Origin: Sphingomonadales bacterium
GTDB lineage: Bacteria > Pseudomonadota > Alphaproteobacteria > Sphingomonadales > Sphingomonadaceae
Assembly (NCBI GenBank): GCA_027486415.1
Contig: JAIXPC010000013.1
Location: 150,412-214,411, forward strand
DNA length: 64,000 bases
Direction: 5' to 3'
Shown here: positions 26,806-36,101 of the stretch, piece after piece
Layout: every line of letters begins with the position of its first letter
Numbering within the stretch: position 1 is the first letter of the stretch
Made by a program: the position numbers and the translations under genes
The notes under the pieces: generated by a model
What the model was told of the DNA's origin: nothing
Database searches by the model: none
Seen by the model: only the letters and a program-made list of their open reading frames with translations

Positions 26806-29800
26806 TTACGCCGCGGCCTGCGCTGCCAGCCCCGGCCACTTCGCCCACAGCGCCTCCCGGCGCTTCAGCATTTCGGCGCGGGCCTTGTCCTTGACCGGGC
26901 CAAAGCCGCGCACGTCCTGCGGCAGCTTGGCAATGGCGATGGCCAGCCCGATGTTGGCCGGGTTCACGTCGGCGATGAGGCGGGCCACGTCGGCTTCGAA
27001 GGCGGCGATGTCGGCGCGTTCGTGGCGGCGTTCCTCGGTATAGCCGAAGATGTCGAGCGCGGTGCCGCGCAGGCCCTTCAGCCTGGCCAGCACGCCGAAC
27101 GCCTTGAACACCCACGGGCCAAAGCTGATCTTCTTCGGGCGGCCCGTGGCCGGATCGGTGCGGGTGAGGAGCGGCGGGGCGAGCAGCACGCGGGGTTTGC
27201 CGTCAGCAAACTGCGCCTTGTAGGCGGCTTCGAACCGGCCATCGGAATAGAGGCGCGCCACCTCATATTCGTCCTTGTAGGCCATCAGCTTGTAAAGGCT
27301 CTTGGCCACCGGTTCGGCCAGCGCGTCACCGCCGGCCTTGCGCGCCTTGTCGACAAGGCTGCGGAAGCGCGCGGCGTAGGCGGCATCCTGATAGAGCACC
27401 AGGTCAGCCTCGCGCCGGGCGATCATCTCGTCCAGCGTCGCGGCCGGCGGTTCGGGCTGGGGCCCGCGCGTGGCTTCCACCAGCGCCAGCACCTGATCGG
27501 GCCGGGTGGCGAGCAGGCGGCCCAAAGAAAATGCCTTCTTGTTGAACGGGATGGCAACGCCGTTCAGCTCGATCGCGGCTTCGATGCTGGCCAGTTTCAG
27601 CGGGATCAGGCCCTTCTGCCAGGCATAGCCCATCAGCAGGATGTTGCTGCCGATGGCATCGCCCAGCAGGGCGGTCGCCACCGTGTCGGCGGCGACGAAA
27701 TCGCAGGCGTTGGGGTTGGCGGCCTTGCGGATGGCGCGTTCCACCTGGGCGGAGCGGAAATCATAATCGCGGTCGCGCACGAAATCGGCGGTGGCGGCGA
27801 TATCGGCATTGGCGATCACGGCGGTGCGGTCCGGCACCATCAGCGACTGGGTCGGCTTGTCAGCGGCCACGACCGCGTCGCAGGCCAGCACGAGATCGGC
27901 GCTGCCGGCCATGATGCGCGGGGCAAGCAGATCATCGTTCGACCCAGCGATCCGCACATGGCTGTAGACCGCGCCGCCCTTCTGGGCGAGGCCGGCCATG
28001 TCGGCGGTGGTGCTCGAAAGCCCCTCGATATGCGCGGCGGTGCCGAGCAGGGCCGACACGGTGAGCACGCCGGTACCGCCGATGCCGGTGACCATGATGT
28101 TGAAGCCATGGCCGGGTGCCGGGACAACCGGATCGGGCAGGCCGCTTGCGTCGAATTCGGCCTTCGATTTCTTTACCGCGGCATCATCCACGGTAACGAA
28201 GCTGGGGCAGAAGCCCTTGACGCAGCTGTAATCCTTGTTGCAGCTCGACTGGTTGATGCGGCGCTTGCGGCCGAATTCGGTTTCCAGCGGCTCCACCGAG
28301 ACGCAGTTCGATTGCACCGAACAGTCGCCGCAGCCTTCGCACACGGCGCTGTTGATGAAGACGCGGCGGGCGGGATCGGCCATCTGGCCGCGCTTGCGAC
28401 GGCGGCGCTTTTCGGCGGCGCAGGTCTGATCGAAGATGATGACGGTGCAGCCCGGCGTGGCGGCAAATTCGCGGGAAATGTTTTCCAGTTCGCCGCGATC
28501 GAGCAGCCGCACGCCCGCCGGCAGCGTGACGCCCTTGTAGCGATCAAGGTCTTCGGTCAGCACCACGACCTTCTTGGCATTTTCGGCCAGCATCTGCGCG
28601 GCGATCTGGTCGACGCTGATCTCGCCGTCATGCTTCTGCCCGCCGGTCATGGCGACGGCGTCGTTGAACAGGATCTTGTAGGTGATGTTGGTGCCGGCCG
28701 CGATCGACTGGCGGATGGCAAGCAGGCCGGAATGGAAATAGGTGCCGTCGCCCAGGTTGGCGAACACGTGCTTTTCGCCGACGAACGGCGCTTCGCCCAC
28801 CCAGGTCACGCCTTCGCCGCCCATCTGGGTGAAGGTTTCGGCGCGGTCCATCCACAGCGCCATGATGTGGCAGCCGATCCCGGCCAGCGCGCGCTGGCCT
28901 TCGGGGGCCTTGGTCGACGTGTTGTGCGGGCAGCCGGAGCAGAAATAGGGGCTGCGCTTCACCGGCGTCACGTGCGCGGCGGCCTTGCCGGCCTGGTCGC
29001 GGAAGAAGGCGAGCGCGCTGCGGATGCGGTCGGTGTCGTGGAAATGCTGCAGGCGCGCCGCGATCACGTGGGCGATGACGCCGGGGGACAGCTCGTTGTC
29101 GGGGCTCAGCAGCCATTCGCCGCTTTCGTCATGCTTGCCGACGACGCGCGGGCGCACGGACTCGCGCCAGTTATACAGCTGCCACTTCAGCTGATGCTCG
29201 ATGAATTCGCGCTTTTCCTCGATGACGAGGACTTCCTCCAGCCCCTCGGCAAAGGCGCGGATGCCATCCGGCTCCAGCGGCCACGGCATGCCGACCTTGT
29301 AGACGCGCAGGCCGATATCGGCCGCCACGCGGGCATCGATGCCCAGTTCCTGCAGCGCCTCCATCGTGTCGGCATGGGCCTTGCCGGTGGTGACGATGCC
29401 GATGCGCGGGCGGGGGCTGTCCCACACCAGCTGGTCGATGCCGTTGGCCTTGGCAAAGGCCAGCGCGGCAAAGCCCTTGTAGCGTTGCAGGCGGGTGTCT
29501 TCCTCGCGCCAGACGTCGCTGGGGCGGATGTGAACGCCGCCATCGGGGAATTCGAATTCCGGGATGATGATGCCGCGGTTCTCGCGCGCCAGATCGATGG
29601 TGGCGCTGGTTTCCACCGTGTCGGCGGTGGCCTTGAAGCCGACCCAGGTGCCGGCAAAGCGGCTCATCGCGATGCCCAGCAGGCCATACTCAACGAATTC
29701 GTGCACGCTGGCCGGCGCCAGGAACGGCACGAAGGCGGCCTGGAAATTATGGTCGCTCTGGTGGGGCAGGGTGGAGGACTTGGCGCCGTGATCGTCGCCG

Positions 29801-30237
29801 ACGATGGCGAGCACGCCGCCGTGGGCGGAGGTGCCGGCGGCATTGCCATGCTTGATCACGTCCATGGCGCGATCAAGGCCGGGGCCCTTGCCATACCAGA
29901 TGCCGAACACGCCATCGCGGGTGGCGCTGGGGTTCAGGGCGACGTGCTGCGTGCCCCACACCGCGGTCGCGCCCAGTTCCTCGTTGATGCCGGGAACGAA
30001 GTGGATATCCTGCTCTTTCAGCCACCGCCTCGCACGCCACAGCTCCTGGTCGTAACCACCCAGCGGCGATCCGCGATAGCCGGAGATGAAGCCCGCCGTG
30101 TTCAGCCCGGCGGCGGCATCGCGCCATTTCTGCACCAGCGGAAGCCGCACCAGCGCCTGCACGCCCGACATGAACACACGGCCTTCGCGGAAGCGATATT
30201 TGTCGTCGAGACTGACGGGCGGCAAACCGGCGACCAT
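26806..30237 (-). CDS. Indolepyruvate ferredoxin oxidoreductase family protein (fused alpha-beta)
   Basis: A 1,143-residue cytoplasmic TPP- and iron-sulfur-dependent 2-oxoacid:ferredoxin oxidoreductase of the long one-chain type, converting arylpyruvates or similar 2-oxoacids to acyl-CoA. ATG 30237 has AGGAA upstream; the frame opens at 30354. The N-terminal pyrimidine domain begins 'FREGRVFMSGVQALVRLPL'. The TPP domain contains 'GIGCHIMALWMDR' and 'NLGDGTYFHSG'. A cysteine-rich cluster 'CEGCGDCSVQSNC' with later 'SCNKDYSCVKGFCPS' lies near residues 645–690. The gamma-type domain starts at 'VTGIGGTGVLTVSALLG'. It fits phenylalanine or tyrosine catabolism, though neighbours do not confirm this. 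Confidence 0.93.
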   Translation of the reverse strand: MVAGLPPVSLDDKYRFREGRVFMSGVQALVRLPLVQKWRDAAAGLNTAGFISGYRGSPLGGYDQELWRARRWLKEQDIHFVPGINEELGATAVWGTQHVALNPSATRDGVFGIWYGKGPGLDRAMDVIKHGNAAGTSAHGGVLAIVGDDHGAKSSTLPHQSDHNFQAAFVPFLAPASVHEFVEYGLLGIAMSRFAGTWVGFKATADTVETSATIDLARENRGIIIPEFEFPDGGVHIRPSDVWREEDTRLQRYKGFAALAFAKANGIDQLVWDSPRPRIGIVTTGKAHADTMEALQELGIDARVAADIGLRVYKVGMPWPLEPDGIRAFAEGLEEVLVIEEKREFIEHQLKWQLYNWRESVRPRVVGKHDESGEWLLSPDNELSPGVIAHVIAARLQHFHDTDRIRSALAFFRDQAGKAAAHVTPVKRSPYFCSGCPHNTSTKAPEGQRALAGIGCHIMALWMDRAETFTQMGGEGVTWVGEAPFVGEKHVFANLGDGTYFHSGLLAIRQSIAAGTNITYKILFNDAVAMTGGQKHDGEISVDQIAAQMLAENAKKVVVLTEDLDRYKGVTLPAGVRLLDRGELENISREFAATPGCTVIIFDQTCAAEKRRRRKRGQMADPARRVFINSAVCEGCGDCSVQSNCVSVEPLETEFGRKRRINQSSCNKDYSCVKGFCPSFVTVDDAAVKKSKAEFDASGLPDPVVPAPGHGFNIMVTGIGGTGVLTVSALLGTAAHIEGLSSTTADMAGLAQKGGAVYSHVRIAGSNDDLLAPRIMAGSADLVLACDAVVAADKPTQSLMVPDRTAVIANADIAATADFVRDRDYDFRSAQVERAIRKAANPNACDFVAADTVATALLGDAIGSNILLMGYAWQKGLIPLKLASIEAAIELNGVAIPFNKKAFSLGRLLATRPDQVLALVEATRGPQPEPPAATLDEMIARREADLVLYQDAAYAARFRSLVDKARKAGGDALAEPVAKSLYKLMAYKDEYEVARLYSDGRFEAAYKAQFADGKPRVLLAPPLLTRTDPATGRPKKISFGPWVFKAFGVLARLKGLRGTALDIFGYTEERRHERADIAAFEADVARLIADVNPANIGLAIAIAKLPQDVRGFGPVKDKARAEMLKRREALWAKWPGLAAQAAA

Positions 30238-30337
30238 GGGGCGATTCCTGCTGGTGGATTGGTCAATAATACTGTCCTTTTCTCCCGCACGCAAGCGCCT
30301 CTCAACAGCATCGCCGCCGCGTGATAGCGTGGCTGCC

Positions 30338-31030
30338 GTGACCGCACTGACCATTGCCAGTTACAATATCCACAAGGCTGTCGGCAGCGATGGCCGGGCC
30401 GATCCTGCGCGCATCCTCGACGTGATCGATGAAATCGGCGCCGATGCCGTGCTGCTGCAGGAGGCGGATACGCGGCTTGGCATCCGCACCGCCGTGCTGC
30501 CGGCCGACCTTCTGGCTGCGCGGGGCTGGCACATGGCTGATGTGAACTCGCACCCGGCGGCGATGGGCTGGCATGGCAACGCGGTGATCGTGCGCGGAGC
30601 GGCGCGCATCACCCATGCTGCGCCCGTCACCCTGCCGGCGCTGGAACCGCGCGGGGCGGTGATCGCCGATATCGTCCACGGCAATCACGCCGTGCGGCTG
30701 GTCGGCGCGCATCTGGATCTGTCGGGCCTGTTCCGCGCCCGCCAGGCCGCCGCCATCATTGCCGCCGTCGCCCGCCAGCCCGGCAGCACGCCCGAACTGG
30801 TGATGGGCGATTTCAACGAATGGCGCGGCACGGGCGCGCTCGCCGCCTTTGCCCGTCACTGGCGCGAGGTGGTGCTGACCGCCAGTTTCCCGGCGCGGCT
30901 GCCGGTGGGGCGGCTGGATCGCGCCTTTGCCCACCCGGCGCTTGGCCATCTCCAGGCCGGCGTCCATGCCTCCGCGCTCGCCCGGCGGGCATCGGATCAT
31001 CTGCCGATCTGGGTGCGGATCGGCGCATGA
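30338..31030 (+). CDS. Endonuclease/exonuclease/phosphatase family protein
   Basis: About 230 residues with the EEP fold. GTG 30338 is chosen because the first strand 'LTIASYNIHKAVGSDGR' then starts at residue 4. Catalytic landmarks are Asn in 'YNIH', Glu in 'LLQEAD', 'VGAHLDLS', 'MGDFNEW' and the C-terminal 'SDHLPI' with Asp-His. No signal peptide is visible. Such proteins are metal-dependent phosphodiesterases; members next to cardiolipin synthases may act on membrane lipids or nucleic acid. The stop overlaps the phospholipase D start (ATGA). Diverges from the oxidoreductase gene. Confidence 0.88.
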   Translation: MTALTIASYNIHKAVGSDGRADPARILDVIDEIGADAVLLQEADTRLGIRTAVLPADLLAARGWHMADVNSHPAAMGWHGNAVIVRGAARITHAAPVTLPALEPRGAVIADIVHGNHAVRLVGAHLDLSGLFRARQAAAIIAAVARQPGSTPELVMGDFNEWRGTGALAAFARHWREVVLTASFPARLPVGRLDRAFAHPALGHLQAGVHASALARRASDHLPIWVRIGA

Positions 31031-32421
31031 CGGCGGCGCTTGCCAGCCTGTGCGCCGCGCATCCGGGCGAAAGCGGCGTGCAGTTGCTGGATGATGGCCC
31101 GGCGGCGCTGGCGGTGCGGATCGCGCTGGTCCGCCGCGCCCGCATCAGCATCGACGTGCAATATTATATCTGGCGCGATGACGTGTCGGGCCGGCTGCTG
31201 CTGGCTGAACTGGCCGATGCCGCCGCGCGCGGGGTGAAGGTGCGGCTGCTGCTCGATGATTTCGGCTGCCCGCTGATCCCGCGCCAATTCCCCGATGTGC
31301 CGGGGCTGGAACTGCGCCTGTTCAACCCGGTGCGGCTGACATGGCCGCGCTGGCTGAACTGGCTGTTCGATTTCCCCCGCCTCAATCGCCGGATGCACAA
31401 CAAGAGCCTGACGGTGGACGGCATCGCCACCATCATCGGCGGTCGCAACATCGGCGACGAGTATTTCGATCCCGGCCACCCCGGCCTGTCTGCCGATCTG
31501 GACGTCATCGCCATCGGCGAGGTCGCGGCCCGCATGACGGCGCATTTCGAAACCTATTGGCAGGCTGCCAGCCCCAGCCCCGCCCGGCCGGGGGCCACGC
31601 TGCCGGCGCCCGACGACAGTCCGGTGCGCGACGAGGCCCTTGCCGCCGCTGCCAGCCCGGCCATTGTCACCGCCATCGATGCCGCCGATGATTTCACCTG
31701 GGCCCCGGTTCGCATCCTGTGCGATCCCCCCGGCAAGATCGCCGGCGACGTCGCGGAAACCGCGCTGCTGCTGCCGCAATTGCTAGCGGCGCTCGGCCCG
31801 GTGACGCGGCGGTTCCTGCTGGTATCGGCCTATTTCATCCCCACGCCGGCGGTCGCAGCCCTGTTGGGCGCGCTGACCGGGCAAGGGGTGCGCGTCGATG
31901 TGCTGACCAACAGCCTGTTGTCCAACAACGTGGCGCTGGTGCACGCCTGGTATGCGCCGTGGCGGCGCCGCCTGCTGGCGGTGGGTGTGCGGCTGTGGGA
32001 AATGCGCGGCGCACCGGGGGCGCAGGCGCGGTTCGGCCTGATCCCGCGCAGCCTCTTGGTGCGTCTGCGCCGGCCGCCGGCCCGCACCGCCTTCTTCCGC
32101 GCCAGCGCATCGGCCCTGCACGCAAAGACGCTGATCGCCGATGGCCGCTGGCTGTTCGTCGGATCGATGAACGTCGATGAACGCTCGCTCCACCTCAACA
32201 CCGAAATGGGCTTCCTGATCGATTCCCCGCCGCTGGCCACACGGCTGGAAGAGGCGCTGTCGGCCAGCCTGCCGCGCTTTGCCTGGGCGCTGGAAACCCG
32301 CGATGGCCAGTTGGCCTGGCGCGGCGAGGATGGCCTGATCCAGCCCGAACCCGGCACGACGCCGTTCAAGCGGCTGGCCTTTCGCCTGATCGGGCTGCTG
32401 CCGTTTGGCCATCTGTTTTGA
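31027..32421 (+). CDS. Phospholipase D family protein (cardiolipin synthase-like)
   Basis: A 464-residue enzyme with two HxKxxxxD motifs: 'MHNKSLTVDG' (His ~124) and 'LHAKTLIADG' (His ~365), each followed by a glycine/asparagine turn ('GGRNIGDEY' and 'GSMNVDERS'). This is the ClsC/YmdC-like phosphatidyltransferase layout without N-terminal membrane helices. The C-terminal 'FKRLAFRLIGLLPFGHLF' is amphipathic and may attach to membrane. Translationally coupled to the EEP gene, a common pairing. Expected to make cardiolipin or hydrolyse phosphodiesters; which is not decidable from sequence. Confidence 0.9.
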   Translation: MTAALASLCAAHPGESGVQLLDDGPAALAVRIALVRRARISIDVQYYIWRDDVSGRLLLAELADAAARGVKVRLLLDDFGCPLIPRQFPDVPGLELRLFNPVRLTWPRWLNWLFDFPRLNRRMHNKSLTVDGIATIIGGRNIGDEYFDPGHPGLSADLDVIAIGEVAARMTAHFETYWQAASPSPARPGATLPAPDDSPVRDEALAAAASPAIVTAIDAADDFTWAPVRILCDPPGKIAGDVAETALLLPQLLAALGPVTRRFLLVSAYFIPTPAVAALLGALTGQGVRVDVLTNSLLSNNVALVHAWYAPWRRRLLAVGVRLWEMRGAPGAQARFGLIPRSLLVRLRRPPARTAFFRASASALHAKTLIADGRWLFVGSMNVDERSLHLNTEMGFLIDSPPLATRLEEALSASLPRFAWALETRDGQLAWRGEDGLIQPEPGTTPFKRLAFRLIGLLPFGHLF

Positions 32422-32621
32422 GCAGATGATATTGGCACGATAAAAGACAAAATTTGTTTTCTTTTGACTTATGGAAAAATAAGGCGCACCTTGCACACGC
32501 TATCGTCGCCTGCGACGGAAATTGATGCCGATGAATCGGCGCTCTCTCCTTTCACAAGCTACCAGCTCCGTCCGTGCGTTTGCGGATGGATCGATTTGTT
32601 TTCTTGAAAGGAAACAGCACC

Positions 32622-32828
32622 ATGATTACCGGAACCGTAAAATTCTTCAATATCGACAAGGGCTATGGCTTCATCACGCCGGAAACCGGCGGCACCGATG
32701 CCTTCGTCCACATCTCGGCCGTTGAACGCGCTGGCATGTCGACCCTGAACAAGGAACAGCGCGTGCGTTACGAACTGGAAACGGATCGTCGCGGCAAGAC
32801 CTCGGCGGTCAACCTCGAAGCGCTCTGA
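32622..32828 (+). CDS. Cold-shock protein, CspA family
   Basis: A 68-residue OB-fold nucleic-acid chaperone. The RNA-binding motifs RNP1 'KGYGFIT' and RNP2 'FVHISAVE' are intact. AAAGGA lies about 9 bases before ATG 32622. The preceding 200 bases have no gene and are AT-rich near 32440–32480; a long leader of this kind is usual for cold-regulated csp genes and can be tested for. A strong intrinsic terminator follows directly, so the gene is monocistronic. Confidence 0.96.
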   Translation: MITGTVKFFNIDKGYGFITPETGGTDAFVHISAVERAGMSTLNKEQRVRYELETDRRGKTSAVNLEAL

Positions 32829-32835
32829 ACGATTG

Positions 32836-32880
32836 AACGGGGCGGGTGGCCAATGGGCCTGCCCGCCCCGTTTCTCCTTG
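32836..32880 (+). terminator. Intrinsic terminator of the cold-shock gene
   Basis: A perfect 11-bp stem (32836–32846 with 32862–32872) of AACGGGGCGGG and its complement, loop of 15 bases with further inner pairing, followed by TCTCCTTG. It starts 8 bases after the csp stop. Confidence 0.85.
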
Positions 32881-32929
32881 CCATATCTGATCGCATCCCG
32901 CTGCACCTTGGCGGGAGAGAAGGGCCGTC

Positions 32930-33112
32930 ATGCGCGTCACCAGCGAATTCTTCCAATCCCAGATCGATATCGCCGGCGGGATGGCTGCCAATGCCCCGCT
33001 CGCCAACCAGCGCGCCATGCATCTTCGCGCCCAGGCCGCCTGGCAGGCCCTTGCCGACAGGGATGCCGCCGCCCAGATCGAACGCGACAAGCGCGCAATC
33101 CCGGCGCGCTAG
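32930..33112 (+). CDS. Small hypothetical protein
   Basis: A 60-residue open frame with a convincing Shine-Dalgarno (GGGAGAGAAGGG ending 6 bases before the ATG). The protein is polar and helical, starts 'MRVTSEFFQSQIDIAGGMAA' and is rich in Ala, Gln and Arg, with no membrane segment or known motif. It sits alone between the cold-shock terminator and the exported TPR-like gene. I do not recognise it; the ribosome site and codon pattern are the reasons to list it. Confidence 0.5.
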   Translation: MRVTSEFFQSQIDIAGGMAANAPLANQRAMHLRAQAAWQALADRDAAAQIERDKRAIPAR

Positions 33113-33175
33113 CCGCCGTTGAGGCGGGCCACGGCTTCTGGCACACTCGTCGCGATTGCAGCGGTGGGGGCGGCC

Positions 33176-34951
33176 ATGAAGTTTGCATCAAGAGGCCTTG
33201 CAAGGGGTGCCGTGATGGCGCTCGCTGCCGGGCTGGTCTCTGCCGACAGCCTGCCCGATGGCGGCTTTTCTCCCACGCTGCTCGCCGCGCTCGATCCCGT
33301 TCGCGCTGCCCAGGATGCCTGCGGCCGCGTGGCGATGAACCCCGTGCGCGCGCTGCTCGCGGCTGCGGCCATCGCGGCGCCGATGTCTGCCACCGGCGAC
33401 GTGCCGCTTTACGCCGATCTCACCCGTTCGGCCTTTCCGCTTTCCACCCGCCATCCCGATGCCCGGCGCTGGTTCTCCCAGGGCCTGATGCTCACCTATG
33501 GCTTCAACCACGCCGGGGCAGTCGCCTCGTTCCGGCGGGCGCAGCGCATCGATCCGTCCTGCGCGCTGTGCTGGTGGGGGGAGGCGATGGCGCTTGGCCC
33601 CAACATCAATGCGCCGATGGATGGCCGCGACCGGCCGGCGGCACTGGCGGCGCTGGATCGCGCGCTGGCCCTGAAAGACAGCGCATCGCCGCTGGAACGC
33701 GCCCTGATCGAGGCGCTCGCCGCCCGCTATTCACGCGATGAAGGCGCGGACCGCGCGGCACTGGATGCCGCCTATGCCGATGCCATGCTGGCCGTCGCCG
33801 CGCGCTTCCCGGCCGATGACGATGTCGCCGTGCTGACGGCCGAAGCCGTGATGGACACCTCGCCCTGGAATTACTGGCTGCCCGACGGCAGGCCGGTGGG
33901 CAAATCGGCCGAGGCCGTGCGCCTGCTGGAGCGCGTGTTGGCGCGCAATGCCGGCCACGTGCAGGCGGCGCATCTCTATGTCCACATGATGGAATTGCCC
34001 GATCCGGCGCGGGCGGAGGCGGCGGCGGATCGCATGGCAAGGTCCCGGCCTGCCAGCGCCGGCCACCTTGTCCACATGCCGTCGCACATCTGGCACCGGC
34101 GCGGGCGCTATCGCCAGTCCATCGCCGTCAACATCGCGGCGGCGCGGGCGGACGAGGCATGGATTGCCGCCACGGGCGACAAGGGGATGCTGCGCTATGG
34201 CTATTACCCGCACAACATCCATTTCATCGTCACCTCCGCGATGATGGCCGGCGATGTGAAGACCGCGCTCGCCGAAGCCCGGCGGCTGGGCAGCCTGCTC
34301 GATCTCGAAACCTCCGCCAGCCTGGGCACCGCGCAGGCGGTGGATGCCGCGCCCTTCCAGGCGATGGCGATGGCAGGAACACCGGCGGAAATCCTCGCCA
34401 TGAACCCGCCGGATGCGCGGCTGCCGCTGGCGGTGGCCATGCATCATTTCGCCCGCGCCGTGGCCTTTGCTGGCCTGAACGACCGGCCGCGTTTCGATAC
34501 CGAATTGCAGGCGTTGGCGACGCAAAAGCATCATCCCGCCGCCGCCATGCTGGTTGAACAGGCCGTGCCGCTGCCCGATCTGATCGCGCTTGCCGATCAC
34601 GTGGCGCTCGGCCGCTGGGCGATGGCGCGCGGGCAGGCGGCCGCGGCCATCCCGCATTTTCGCGCGGCTGCTGCCATCGAGGCGACCATCCCCTACATGG
34701 AGCCGAGCTATTGGCATTACCCGGTCAACCAGTCGCTGGGCGCTGCCCTGATGCTGGCCGGCGATGCCGCCGCCGCCGCGCAGGCCTTCCGCGCTGCGCT
34801 GGTGCAGACGCCGGGCAATGGCTGGGCGCTCTATGGCCTCTCGCAAAGCGAAGCCGCTGCCGGCCACAAGGCCGAAGCCGCCGCCGCCGCCAGGGCCTTC
34901 CGCGCCGCCTGGGCCGGCGACCCGCGCTGGCTGACGCTGGCGCGGCTGTAG
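33176..34951 (+). CDS. Exported TPR-like repeat protein
   Basis: Up to 591 residues. The mature part contains helical repeats with 'RWFSQGLMLTYGFNHAGAVA', 'CALCWWGEAMALGPNIN' and 'HLVHMPSHIWHRRGRYR', the layout of TPR-like exported proteins common in sphingomonads. The function is not known. The start is uncertain: ATG 33176 has a GGTGGGGG ahead and begins a signal-like peptide, but an in-frame ATG at 33335 begins a second, equally good signal-like peptide ('MNPVRALLAAAAIAAPMS'), without an evident ribosome site. Only one can be used at a time. The conserved part begins shortly after the second. Confidence 0.8.
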   Translation: MKFASRGLARGAVMALAAGLVSADSLPDGGFSPTLLAALDPVRAAQDACGRVAMNPVRALLAAAAIAAPMSATGDVPLYADLTRSAFPLSTRHPDARRWFSQGLMLTYGFNHAGAVASFRRAQRIDPSCALCWWGEAMALGPNINAPMDGRDRPAALAALDRALALKDSASPLERALIEALAARYSRDEGADRAALDAAYADAMLAVAARFPADDDVAVLTAEAVMDTSPWNYWLPDGRPVGKSAEAVRLLERVLARNAGHVQAAHLYVHMMELPDPARAEAAADRMARSRPASAGHLVHMPSHIWHRRGRYRQSIAVNIAAARADEAWIAATGDKGMLRYGYYPHNIHFIVTSAMMAGDVKTALAEARRLGSLLDLETSASLGTAQAVDAAPFQAMAMAGTPAEILAMNPPDARLPLAVAMHHFARAVAFAGLNDRPRFDTELQALATQKHHPAAAMLVEQAVPLPDLIALADHVALGRWAMARGQAAAAIPHFRAAAAIEATIPYMEPSYWHYPVNQSLGAALMLAGDAAAAAQAFRAALVQTPGNGWALYGLSQSEAAAGHKAEAAAAARAFRAAWAGDPRWLTLARL

Positions 34952-34995
34952 AGCCAGATGGTTGCCAGCCGTCACGCAATGGCGATTGTCTATTG

Positions 34996-35028
34996 TATCG
35001 GCCGTTTTTCTCATCCGTTCGGCCGATA
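34996..35028. repeat. Inverted repeat upstream of PEPxxWA-CTERM gene
   Basis: TATCGGCCG and CGGCCGATA (9 bp each) flank a T-rich 15-base loop in the 132-base gap before the sorting-domain protein. It could be an operator, or the terminator of the TPR-like gene, though no T-tract follows the stem. Confidence 0.4.
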
Positions 35029-35083
35029 GTCTCACGGCCTGCCGCGCGACTAACATTGCGCTGTCAATCGGACGGGGGATCTC

Positions 35084-35965
35084 ATGAAACTTTATGCCTT
35101 GCCAGCGGCCGCACTGATGACTGCTGTCATTTTCGCCGCACCGGCACATGCCCAGCGTGTCTCTGCCGAGGCCTATATCAGGACACCGGGCTGTACGGTC
35201 AGTGTTTGCAGCAGCCTCCACGTGGTGCGCGAATATGACACTAATTCGACCTTGACCTATCTGAATGGCACCGGCCCAGTTGCCACCCCGGGGGTCACGC
35301 CGCGTGCGGAGGTCAATCGCACCAGCAGCATTTCTTCGGCGCGCAGCTACGCTGATCTCACCAGCGGCAAGATGGGCCTGGTTGCCGCGACGAGCGCGGG
35401 GGGATTTGCCGAAGGTCGCGCGAGCTGGAATGATCGCGTGACGTTCACCGTGGCTGGCGCCAATGCCAGCACCCTCACTCGCGTGAAGGCAAAGGCATCT
35501 CTGCACGCTGCATCGATGATGAATGCAGGGATCGGCTATCGCTTCGCCGATGCGGCGTTCTCAGCAAACAGCAGCTTTGACAGCGGCTTTTCGATGTTCA
35601 TGCGCAGCCTGACCGATGTCTATTACGCGGAAAATCGCCCTGGCAACAGGGCATTCAGCAGCTGGGTCGATGGGGATACGCGCCACTTCGAATGGGAATT
35701 CGATATTCTCGGCGCATCGGCCTTTTACATCGTCGAAGGTAGTTTGTTCGGGCAGGCGTGGGATGGCGGCAGCACCGACTTGATCAATACCGCTCGCGTC
35801 TCCCTTGTGCTGCCACAGGGCGTATCGTTCACATCCGGGTCGGGCGATTTCTTGACTGCCGTGGGCGGCGTCCCGGAGCCTGATACGTGGGCAATGCTGA
35901 TCGCCGGATTTGGGTTGGTCGGTGCGGTGTCGCGCCGCCGCCATGGCAAAACGGTGGCGGCCTGA
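35084..35965 (+). CDS. PEPxxWA-CTERM sorting domain-containing protein
   Basis: A 293-residue exported protein. A signal peptide (about 1–23, ending AHA) is followed by a beta-rich, Ser/Thr/Asn-rich body with two early cysteines. At the C-terminus the sorting signal 'VPEPDTWAMLIAGFGLVGA' (about 265–283) ends in 'SRRR', which is the PEPxxWA variant of PEP-CTERM recognised by exosortase-type systems. It is thus expected to reach the outer surface or matrix. Base composition is a little lower in G+C than its neighbours. It precedes a two-component system that may control it (inference). Confidence 0.88.
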   Translation: MKLYALPAAALMTAVIFAAPAHAQRVSAEAYIRTPGCTVSVCSSLHVVREYDTNSTLTYLNGTGPVATPGVTPRAEVNRTSSISSARSYADLTSGKMGLVAATSAGGFAEGRASWNDRVTFTVAGANASTLTRVKAKASLHAASMMNAGIGYRFADAAFSANSSFDSGFSMFMRSLTDVYYAENRPGNRAFSSWVDGDTRHFEWEFDILGASAFYIVEGSLFGQAWDGGSTDLINTARVSLVLPQGVSFTSGSGDFLTAVGGVPEPDTWAMLIAGFGLVGAVSRRRHGKTVAA

Positions 35966-35970
35966 CCTGC

Positions 35971-36010
35971 AAACAAAAAACACTGCCGGTGCTGCCCAGC
36001 ACCGGCAGTG
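35971..36010 (-). terminator. Strong hairpin with T-tract on the minus strand
   Basis: A perfect 13-bp stem (35981–35993 with 35998–36010) and 4-base loop. Its A-run (AAACAAAAAA at 35971–35980) lies on the 5' side, so only a minus-strand transcript gets the stem followed by TTTTTTGTTT. It lies just after the PEPxxWA-CTERM stop, in a region where all recognised genes are on the + strand. Confidence 0.65.
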
Positions 36011-36101
36011 GACTGCACGTCGGTTCCCGAAGCACGACCCGCGTTTGTGGCGTGCAAGAAGGGATGTTGCAAAACCGATAGGGTTTCGTAAAAAAATCCT
36101 G

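Noticed and set aside
27022..30324. 1,100-codon open frame on the plus strand
   Set aside because: It lies opposite the indolepyruvate oxidoreductase gene and has no ordered domains; a GC-bias shadow.
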